Source of the DNA: Nocardia miyunensis NBRC 108239
GTDB taxonomy: Bacteria; Actinomycetota; Actinomycetes; Mycobacteriales; Mycobacteriaceae
DNA: 64,000 nt
Direction: 5' to 3'
Assembly: GCF_001613065.1 (NCBI RefSeq)
Contig: NZ_BDBQ01000081.1
Location: 1 to 64,000, forward strand
In this document: in pieces, positions 58,552-64,000 of the stretch
Position numbering within the stretch: position 1 is the first letter of the stretch
Layout: each line of letters opens with the position of its first letter
Translations under genes and position numbers: made by a program
The notes under the pieces: model-generated
The model's input: only the letters and a program-made list of their open reading frames with translations
The model's database searches: none
Told to the model about the DNA's origin: nothing

Positions 58552-59076
58552 TCAGAAGTGGTACACGTCGACGACGTGGTGGATGTAGTCGTTCTTGAGC
58601 ACCACGGTCTTGCGCCGGATCAGCGGTGCGGCGCCGGAGAAGTCGATCGTGTAGAACGAGGTCCCGTAGTACGGATCGATGGTCTTGTACCGGAAATACA
58701 TGGTGTGCCAGTTGAATCGGACGTCCACCAGATCACCGCGACGTTCGATCACCTCCACATTGCTGATGTTGTGGCTGGTGCGCGGCTCGGGAAGTGATGT
58801 GGCCGAGGACCTTTCGGTGCGGATGCGGAAGACCCGGTCCTCCAGTCCGCCCTTGTTCGGATAGTAGATCAGCGATATCTGGGTCTGCGGATCCTCCGTG
58901 AGCAGATCGTCGTCGCCCCAGGCGGGCATCCAATAGACGACGTCGTCGGCATAGCAGTCCAGCCACTTCTCGAATTCCCGGTCGTCGAGATAGCGGGCCT
59001 CGCGGTACAGGAACTGCTCGATGTCGTTGTGGGTGACCAGTTTCGAGCCAGCGGTGGTGTCGGCGGTGACGGTCAT
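58552..59076 (-). CDS. benB: Benzoate 1,2-dioxygenase, small (beta) subunit
   Basis: 174 residues, ATG with TTGAGGAG upstream. F-L-Y-R-E-A-R-Y-L-D-D-R-E-F-E-K-W-L is the hallmark start of ring-hydroxylating dioxygenase beta subunits. I-S-L-I-Y-Y-P-N-K-G-G-L-E-D-R-V and the end F-Y-T-I-D-F-S follow the BenB pattern. The beta subunit has a structural role in the alpha3beta3 complex that converts benzoate to the cis-1,2-diol. It is 10 bp downstream of benA and 18 bp before the fusion gene. Confidence 0.92.
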   Translation of the reverse strand: MTVTADTTAGSKLVTHNDIEQFLYREARYLDDREFEKWLDCYADDVVYWMPAWGDDDLLTEDPQTQISLIYYPNKGGLEDRVFRIRTERSSATSLPEPRTSHNISNVEVIERRGDLVDVRFNWHTMYFRYKTIDPYYGTSFYTIDFSGAAPLIRRKTVVLKNDYIHHVVDVYHF

Positions 59077-59086
59077 CGAATTCTCC

Positions 59087-60478
59087 TCAAGCCTCGACGG
59101 AGTCGGCCGCGGATTCCCGAGCCGGTCGGAATTCCTCGCGGGACAGGCTTTCTCGCATCCGGGCCAGCCAATAGCCGTGCTGGATCGGGAACAGGCCCTC
59201 GTCCTCGTTCTTCACCCCGGCCGAGAGCACGCCGTGCATGCCGAGCGATTCGGCGACCGGATCGGGTCCGCCGAGCCAGTGCTCCGCACCGCGGCTCATA
59301 TCGTTCCAGGGGGCCGCGGCGGCGCGGAAAGTCAGTTGGCAGGAACGGAATTCCTCGAGATCGTCCGGGGTGGCCATGCCGGAGGCGTTGAAGAAGTCCT
59401 CGTACTGCCGGATCCGCCACGCCCGCGCCTCGGGGCTCTCGCCCTTGGGGGCGATGCAGTAGATGGTGACCTCGGTCCGGTCCGGCGCGATCGGGCGGAA
59501 GTGCCGGATCTGCGTGCTGAACTGGTCCATCAGGTACACGTTCGGATACAGGCACAGATTGCGCGAGCCCTTGACCATGAATTCGCCTCGGGCCTCGCCG
59601 AATTCGCGTTTGAGCTCCTCGATGCGCGGCCACAGCGGACGGTCCTGCGGGTTGGCCGCCCACGTCCACAGGCACAGGTGCCCGTGCGGGAAGGACCAGT
59701 AGCCGCCGCCCGCCTTACCCCATTTGCCCGCGTCCAGGGTCTTGGTCTCGTTCTTGGACGCGCCCGTGTCGCGGCGGGAGGTGGTGGCCGCGTAGTTCCA
59801 GTGCGTCGCGGTGACGTGGTAGCCGTCCGCGCCGTTCTCCGCCTGCACCTTCCAGTTGCCGTCGTAGGTGTAGGTCGAGGATCCGCGTAGCACCTCGAGG
59901 CCGTCGGGGGACTGGTCGACGAGCATATCGATCACGGCGGTGGTGTCGCCGAGATGTTCGCGCAGGCTCAGCACGTCCGGGTTCAGGCTGCCGAACAGGA
60001 ATCCGCGGTAGCTCTCGAAACGGGCGACGCGGGTCATGTTGTGCGAGCCGTTCGAATCGAACGTGTCCGGGTAGCCCGCGCCGTCAGGGTCCTTGACCTT
60101 GAGCAGGGTGCCGTCGTTGCGGAACGTCCAGCCGTGGAACGGACAGGTCAGGGTCGTGCGATTGTCGGTCTTGCGGCGGCAGATCATCGCCCCGCGATGC
60201 GCGCAGGCATTGATCAGGCAGTGCAGTTCGCCGTCTCGGTCGCGGGTGATCACCACAGGTTGACGGCCGATGTAGGTGGTGAAGTAGTCGCCCGGATTCG
60301 GGATCTGGCTCTCGTGCGCCAGATAGAGCCAGTTGCCCTCGAACAGATATTTCATCTCCAGTTCGAAGATCTCCTCGTCGGTGAAGATCCGGCGATTGGC
60401 GCGGAAGACCCCGGCCTCCCGATCGTCGACGATCGCGTCGGCGAGCACCCGCGTCAGGTGATCGAACGTACTGGTCAT
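59087..60478 (-). CDS. benA: Benzoate 1,2-dioxygenase, large (alpha) subunit
   Basis: 463 residues, ATG with GGAGGA upstream. The Rieske cluster is Cys92-x-His94 and Cys112-x-x-His115 (A-C-A-H-R-G-A and C-P-F-H-G-W). The mononuclear iron site has Asp218 bridging, His221 and His226 in E-N-G-A-D-G-Y-H-V. Length and the N terminus are typical of BenA/XylX. It catalyses NADH-dependent dihydroxylation of benzoate with BenB, using electrons from the BenC part of the fusion. First gene of the ben operon; divergent from catB. Confidence 0.93.
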   Translation of the reverse strand: MTSTFDHLTRVLADAIVDDREAGVFRANRRIFTDEEIFELEMKYLFEGNWLYLAHESQIPNPGDYFTTYIGRQPVVITRDRDGELHCLINACAHRGAMICRRKTDNRTTLTCPFHGWTFRNDGTLLKVKDPDGAGYPDTFDSNGSHNMTRVARFESYRGFLFGSLNPDVLSLREHLGDTTAVIDMLVDQSPDGLEVLRGSSTYTYDGNWKVQAENGADGYHVTATHWNYAATTSRRDTGASKNETKTLDAGKWGKAGGGYWSFPHGHLCLWTWAANPQDRPLWPRIEELKREFGEARGEFMVKGSRNLCLYPNVYLMDQFSTQIRHFRPIAPDRTEVTIYCIAPKGESPEARAWRIRQYEDFFNASGMATPDDLEEFRSCQLTFRAAAAPWNDMSRGAEHWLGGPDPVAESLGMHGVLSAGVKNEDEGLFPIQHGYWLARMRESLSREEFRPARESAADSVEA

Positions 60479-60791
60479 GGGTCCTCCAACCGGGTCGGGA
60501 ACGGCCTGCGGCGGAGTCCTCGGGCCGGGGACGGCGGGACAGCGCGGTGGCCTGTGCCTCGATCGTGACAGCGTGTGATGCCAATCACCCCGGGTGAATG
60601 CCCAGTCCTGACCCAGGGGGTTATTGATTGCTCACGCATATCAATCAGGCCGAAAATAGTATTTGTCCTGACTCAATATTCATATCTACGGTGACTCGAT
60701 ACACGCCAGTGCCCGTCGGCGTATCGAAAGGAGGCCCGGAGATGGAACTTCGGCGGATCCGGTCCCACCACGAGCCCGCGGAGGCCGGACG
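60479..60791. promoter_or_regulatory. benA/catB divergent control region
   Basis: The 313-bp region between benA and catB carries two dyads: GTGAT-GCCA-ATCAC at 60575-60588, and TGATTG-N11-CAATCA at 60625-60647. The middle part is AT-richer than the surroundings (60645-60700) and is the likely promoter zone. The last 50 bp contain a strong ribosome site and a 17-codon reading frame described separately. A benzoate- or muconate-responsive regulator probably binds here. Neither dyad is an obvious LysR T-N11-A box, except that the second has the right 11-bp spacing. Confidence 0.5.
60625..60647. promoter_or_regulatory. Dyad TGATTG-N11-CAATCA in ben-cat promoter region
   Basis: A perfect 6-bp-arm inverted repeat with an 11-bp spacer, immediately before the AT-rich promoter zone of catB. 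The spacing is the one typical of LysR-type regulators; LuxR-type or IclR-type binding is also possible. Confidence 0.4.
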
Positions 60792-60795
60792 ATGA
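60742..60795 (+). CDS. 17-codon reading frame coupled to catB, leader peptide or LysR-gene remnant
   Basis: ATG at 60742 is preceded by AAAGGAGG, the best ribosome site in the neighbourhood. The frame encodes M-E-L-R-R-I-R-S-H-H-E-P-A-E-A-G-R and stops in ATGA, overlapping the catB start. catB itself has no other good ribosome site, so its translation probably depends on this small frame. The peptide resembles the first residues of LysR regulators (M-E-L-R-x-L-R-x-F-x-x-V-A-E-x-G). It may therefore be the stub of a deleted catR gene. Two explanations, one observation. Confidence 0.5.
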   Translation: MELRRIRSHHEPAEAGR

Positions 60796-61895
60796 AAATT
60801 ACAGGCGTGGAGGCGATTCCGTTCGCCATTCCCTATCGCAAACCGCTGACGTTCGCCTCCGGCGAGGTGCGCGTCGCCGAACATGTCCTGGTGCGGGTGC
60901 ACACCGACGACGGCGTGATCGGCATCGCCGAGGCCCCGCCGCGCCCGTTCACCTACGGCGAGACGCAGGACAGCGTGGTGGCGGTGATCCAGAAGATCTT
61001 CGCCCCGCAGGTGATCGGCCTGAATCTGTTGCAGCGCGAGACAATTCACGCCCGGCTGAACCGCACGGTCGGCAATCCGGTGGCCAAGGCCGCGATCGAC
61101 ATGGCCGTGTGGGACGCGCTGGGCCGCACCCTGGACATCCAGGTCACCGAACTGCTCGGCGGCTACACCGACCGCATGCGCGTGTCGCACATGCTCGGCT
61201 TCGACGACCCCGCCGCGATGGTGGCCGAGGCGCAGAGGATGCGAGATCTGCACGGCATCACCACCTTCAAGGTGAAGGTCGGACGGCGTCCGGTCGAGCT
61301 GGACGTCGCGGTGGTGCGGGCCCTGCGCGAGGCGCTCGGCGAGAGTGCGGAACTCTACATCGACGGCAATCGCGGCTGGACCGCCTCGGAATCCGCGGCG
61401 GCCATGAAGCAGATGGCCGATCTGAATCTGCTGTTCGCCGAGGAACTCTGCCCCGCCGACGACGTGCTGGGCCGTCGTTGGCTGGTCTCCCGCATCGATG
61501 TGCCGTTCATCGCCGACGAATCGGTCCCCACCCCGGCCGATGTGACCCGGGAGGTGCTGGGCGGTTCGGCCACCGCGGTCAGCATCAAGACCGCGCGCAC
61601 CGGATTCACCGGTTCGCAGCGCGTGCACCACCTCGCCGAGGGGCTGGGTCTGGAAGTCGTGATGGGCAATCAGATCGACGGCCAACTCGGTTCGATGTGT
61701 TCGGTGGTCTTCGGTTCGGCCTACCGGCTCACCTCGCGGCGGGCGGGGGAGCTGTCCAACTTCCTGGACATGAGTGACGACCTGCTCACCGAACCCCTGC
61801 GGATCTGCGGCGGTGAGCTCACCATCCGGCCCGGTGCCGGACTGGGCGTCGACCTGGATCCCGACAAACTCGCCCGATATCGCCAGGACACCTGA
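60792..61895 (+). CDS. catB: Muconate cycloisomerase
   Basis: 367 residues of the enolase superfamily. Catalytic and metal residues are in place: Lys160 and Lys162 (F-K-V-K-V), metal ligands Asp191 (Y-I-D-G-N), Glu217 and Asp242 (A-D-E-S), and Lys266 (V-S-I-K-T). It converts cis,cis-muconate to muconolactone. The ATG overlaps the stop of a 17-codon frame, giving translational coupling. Followed by catA and catC in a single unit and divergent from benA; this joins the benzoate and catechol parts of the pathway. Confidence 0.92.
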   Translation: MKITGVEAIPFAIPYRKPLTFASGEVRVAEHVLVRVHTDDGVIGIAEAPPRPFTYGETQDSVVAVIQKIFAPQVIGLNLLQRETIHARLNRTVGNPVAKAAIDMAVWDALGRTLDIQVTELLGGYTDRMRVSHMLGFDDPAAMVAEAQRMRDLHGITTFKVKVGRRPVELDVAVVRALREALGESAELYIDGNRGWTASESAAAMKQMADLNLLFAEELCPADDVLGRRWLVSRIDVPFIADESVPTPADVTREVLGGSATAVSIKTARTGFTGSQRVHHLAEGLGLEVVMGNQIDGQLGSMCSVVFGSAYRLTSRRAGELSNFLDMSDDLLTEPLRICGGELTIRPGAGLGVDLDPDKLARYRQDT

Positions 61896-61944
61896 AATCG
61901 ACAGCCCGACAACCGAATACAGGTCAGTTATCAAGGAGGATGCG

Positions 61945-62790
61945 ATGACCACCATCAACCCGGCCCCGACCGCCGCCGACTCGGGAGCCCGCGCGACCGA
62001 ACGTTTCGCCTCGGACAAGATCAATGTCGCGGACACCCCGCCCGAGCGGGTGGATCTGCTCGCCCGCGAGCTGCTCGGCGCGGTCGGTGACATCATCCGG
62101 CGGCACAAGCTCACCTATGCCGAGTACAACGCGCTCAAGGCGTGGCTGATCAGCGTCGGGCAGGACGGGGAGTGGCCGCTGTTCCTGGACGTCTGGGTGG
62201 AGCACGTGGTGGAGGAGGTCGCCACCGAGCACCGCCATGGCAACAAGGGCACCATCGAGGGGCCGTATTACGTTCCGGGCGCTCCCGAACGCGGCGTCGG
62301 GGAATCGGTTCCCATGCGCGACAACGAATCCGGCAGTCCGCTGGTGTGGACCGGCCGGGTCGCCTCCACCGACGGCTCGGCATTGGGCGACGCCACGATC
62401 GAGCTGTGGCACGCCGACTCCGACGGCCTGTACTCGCAGTTCGCGCCCGGTATTCCGGAGTGGAATCTGCGGGCGACGTTCCGCACCGATGCCGACGGCC
62501 GTTTCGAGATCCACACCATGCGTCCTGCGCCGTATCAGATTCCGACCGACGGTGCGTGCGGTAAACTCATCGCCGCGGCGGGCTGGCACGCCTGGCGTCC
62601 GGCTCACCTGCACGTGAAGGTTTCCGCACCGGGACACGAATTGCTCACCGCGCAGCTGTATTTCCCGAAAGACGAGCACAACGACGACGACATCGCCTCG
62701 GCGGTCAAGCCCGAGTTGATGCTCGACCCGCGGCCGCGTCCGGGCGGCGGCGATGCCGTGGCCTACGACTTCGTCCTGGACCGCGCCTGA
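61945..62790 (+). CDS. catA: Catechol 1,2-dioxygenase
   Basis: 281 residues from the ATG with AAGGAGGA upstream; longer in-frame starts would overlap catB. The four Fe(III) ligands of intradiol dioxygenases are Tyr163 (D-G-L-Y-S), Tyr197 (P-Y-Q-I-P), His221 and His223 (P-A-H-L-H-V). The N-terminal helical domain that forms the dimer zipper is present. It cleaves catechol to cis,cis-muconate, the substrate of CatB. Soluble and cytoplasmic. Confidence 0.94.
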   Translation: MTTINPAPTAADSGARATERFASDKINVADTPPERVDLLARELLGAVGDIIRRHKLTYAEYNALKAWLISVGQDGEWPLFLDVWVEHVVEEVATEHRHGNKGTIEGPYYVPGAPERGVGESVPMRDNESGSPLVWTGRVASTDGSALGDATIELWHADSDGLYSQFAPGIPEWNLRATFRTDADGRFEIHTMRPAPYQIPTDGACGKLIAAAGWHAWRPAHLHVKVSAPGHELLTAQLYFPKDEHNDDDIASAVKPELMLDPRPRPGGGDAVAYDFVLDRA

Positions 62791-62825
62791 ATCGGCACGG
62801 CCCGAACCCTTTCCAGGAGAACGAC

Positions 62826-63101
62826 ATGCTGTTCCACGTACGGATGGATGTCCAACTGCCCCGCGATCTTCCGGCGCAGGCCCGCGCGGAGATCGTGTCC
62901 CGCGAGAAGGCGTACAGCCAGGAGTTGCAGCGGGCGGGCAAGTGGCCGCAGCTGTGGCGGATCGCCGGCGAGTACGCCAACTTCTCGGTCCTCGATGTGG
63001 AGTCCACCGACGAGCTACACGAAATACTTTCCGGGCTACCGCTTTTCGATTATATGAGCATCGCGGTGACACCGCTGGCCACCCATCCGTCCAAGATCTG
63101 A
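62826..63101 (+). CDS. catC: Muconolactone delta-isomerase
   Basis: 91 residues, normal length, with CAGGAGAA upstream. M-L-F-H-V-R-M-D-V at the N terminus, R-A-E-I-V-S-R-E-K-A-Y-S-Q, then W-R-I-A-G-E-Y-A-N-F-S-V and L-F-D-Y-M-S-I-A-V are typical of CatC, which forms a decamer. It isomerises muconolactone to 3-oxoadipate enol-lactone. Position after catB and catA fits. Confidence 0.94.
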   Translation: MLFHVRMDVQLPRDLPAQARAEIVSREKAYSQELQRAGKWPQLWRIAGEYANFSVLDVESTDELHEILSGLPLFDYMSIAVTPLATHPSKI

Positions 63102-63111
63102 ACGGGGCATC

Positions 63112-63960
63112 GTGTCCATACTCGCCACCGACTTCGGTCCCGTCGGATACACCGATCACGGGAGCGGTCCCGCGCTGGTCCTCGTCCACGGCTTCCTGTT
63201 CGACAAGCGCATGTGGCAGCCGCAGATCGACTCCTTCACCACGATCGGTTACCGGGTGATCTGCGTGGACATGGTCGGATTCGGTGGCAGCGCGGTGACT
63301 TCCAGCGCCGTCGAGATGGCCGTGCAGTCCCGGGCGGTGCTGGAGGTCATGGCCGATCGCGGAGTCGGCGAGGCGACGCTGATCGGATATTCGATGGGCG
63401 GGCAGGTCGTACTCGATCTGCTCGGCCGTCATCCCGAAAGAGCAAGTGCCGTAGTATTTTCCGACACCTTCGCCAGTGTGGACACCCCGGAGGCCGGGAC
63501 CGCGCGCCTGACGCTGGCCGATCGGCTCGAGGCCGAGGGAGTGCGCGACTACGCGGAGGAGTTCCTGCCGCTGGTACTGAGCGAACGCAGCGTGCGCGAA
63601 CGCCCGGCGGTCGCCGCGCGCGCCCGGGAGATGATGCTCGCCGCCCATCCGATGACCGCCGCGGCCGCGCTGCGCGGGCGCGCGGCACGGCCGGACTACA
63701 CCGAAACCGCACGGGGACTGGGCATTCCGGCTCTCGTGGTGGCCGGCGCCGAGGACGCGTTCGACCGCGGCGTCCTCGCCGCCGAACTGGCCGAGCTGAT
63801 TCCGAACGCCGAGCTGGCCATCATCCCCGAGGCCGGTCACACACCGAGCATGGAGACGCCCGACGCGTTCGACGCCGTCGTGCGGGATTTTCTCCAGTCG
63901 ATCTCCCGGGGAGCGCGGCACCGAGACCGTGATCGCGTCCTGAAGGACTCATCCACCTGA
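63112..63960 (+). CDS. Alpha/beta hydrolase, probable 3-oxoadipate enol-lactonase
   Basis: 282 residues from a GTG 10 bp after catC. It has H-G-F-L-F-D-K-R-M-W (oxyanion region), the nucleophile elbow G-Y-S-M-G-G, an Asp in V-A-G-A-E-D-A-F-D, and the catalytic His in E-A-G-H-T-P-S-M-E-T. Enol-lactonases of the PcaD type belong to this fold and catalyse the step after CatC, giving 3-oxoadipate. Its place at the end of catBAC supports this. However, the sequence alone fits other hydrolases of the same family, and the C-terminal tail of about 25 basic residues is unusual. No other gene follows in the window (63961-64000 holds nothing recognisable). Confidence 0.75.
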   Translation: MSILATDFGPVGYTDHGSGPALVLVHGFLFDKRMWQPQIDSFTTIGYRVICVDMVGFGGSAVTSSAVEMAVQSRAVLEVMADRGVGEATLIGYSMGGQVVLDLLGRHPERASAVVFSDTFASVDTPEAGTARLTLADRLEAEGVRDYAEEFLPLVLSERSVRERPAVAARAREMMLAAHPMTAAAALRGRAARPDYTETARGLGIPALVVAGAEDAFDRGVLAAELAELIPNAELAIIPEAGHTPSMETPDAFDAVVRDFLQSISRGARHRDRDRVLKDSST

Positions 63961-64000
63961 GCTCGGCCGGGCAGGACTCATCCGGCAGCGTCGACGCGAT

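Noticed and set aside
61924..63921. 665-codon minus-strand frame opposite catA, catC and the hydrolase gene
   Set aside because: Antisense of three well-supported genes; composition typical of a shadow frame.
63903..63990. Repeated AGGACTCATCC near the window end
   Set aside because: Two 11-base copies 40 bp apart could be chance, and the second runs into the window edge; not enough to call a repeat element.
1..64000. CRISPR arrays, tRNA or rRNA genes, complete insertion sequences
   Set aside because: I looked for regularly spaced repeats, cloverleaf-like segments and transposase motifs and saw none that could be supported.

Overview
High-GC actinobacterial chromosome. Codon use, GTG/TTG starts, four-base ATGA/GTGA operon overlaps, an Rv0194-type fused ABC exporter, an Eis-type acetyltransferase, an ECF41/SigJ-type sigma factor and a LuxR-controlled ben-cat cluster all point to a mycolic-acid actinomycete. 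Nocardia or a close relative is most likely. This placement is inferred from gene content; there is no rRNA in the window. I saw no tRNA, rRNA, CRISPR array or intact insertion sequence.

Positions 1-1500 hold the end of an M24 peptidase gene, a RidA-family gene and a small hypothetical gene. Positions 1685-47325 form a large island for uptake and oxidative breakdown of small organic molecules, most likely organosulfur compounds. It contains eight luciferase-like (LLM) flavin monooxygenases, two acyl-CoA-dehydrogenase-like flavoproteins of the DszC/SfnC kind, a TauD/TfdA dioxygenase and four aldo/keto reductases, one of them interrupted by a stop codon. It also has two complete peptide-type ABC importers (3282-8395, 12115-17290) and two complete sulfonate-type ABC importers (27503-30175, 43544-46297). 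Regulators inside it are ROK, TetR and IclR proteins. The operons are: LLM divergent from an importer plus two AKRs; an importer plus DszC-like, LLM, short LLM, DszC-like and LLM genes; an SsuACB-like importer plus LLM plus a fused ABC exporter; and AKR, two LLMs, an SsuCAB-like importer and AKR. No flavin reductase gene is present, so reduced FMN must come from elsewhere.

The island carries many scars: an AKR with one in-frame amber codon, a 36-codon AKR remnant, a 172-bp tandem duplication, a CBS-domain remnant, a decayed AbiEii toxin gene, and a repeated block derived from the 3' flank of an iclR gene. This suggests repeated duplication and deletion of related modules.

Positions 47600-52500 hold housekeeping and accessory genes: ECF41-type sigma factor with a matching promoter in front of a DoxX gene, a DsbA-like protein, an excisionase-type antitoxin with an apparently internally deleted PIN toxin, a membrane protein, a thioesterase fragment and a hypothetical gene.

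Positions 52631-63960 encode conversion of benzoate through catechol towards 3-oxoadipate. A LuxR/LAL regulator, BenB, BenA and a remarkable 978-residue BenC-FCD-BenD fusion lie on the minus strand. catB, catA, catC and an alpha/beta hydrolase (possible enol-lactonase) are divergent on the plus strand. The fusion joins the dioxygenase reductase, a GntR-type ligand-binding domain without its DNA-binding domain, and the cis-diol dehydrogenase through a linker containing tandem repeats. It is the most unusual gene in the window.
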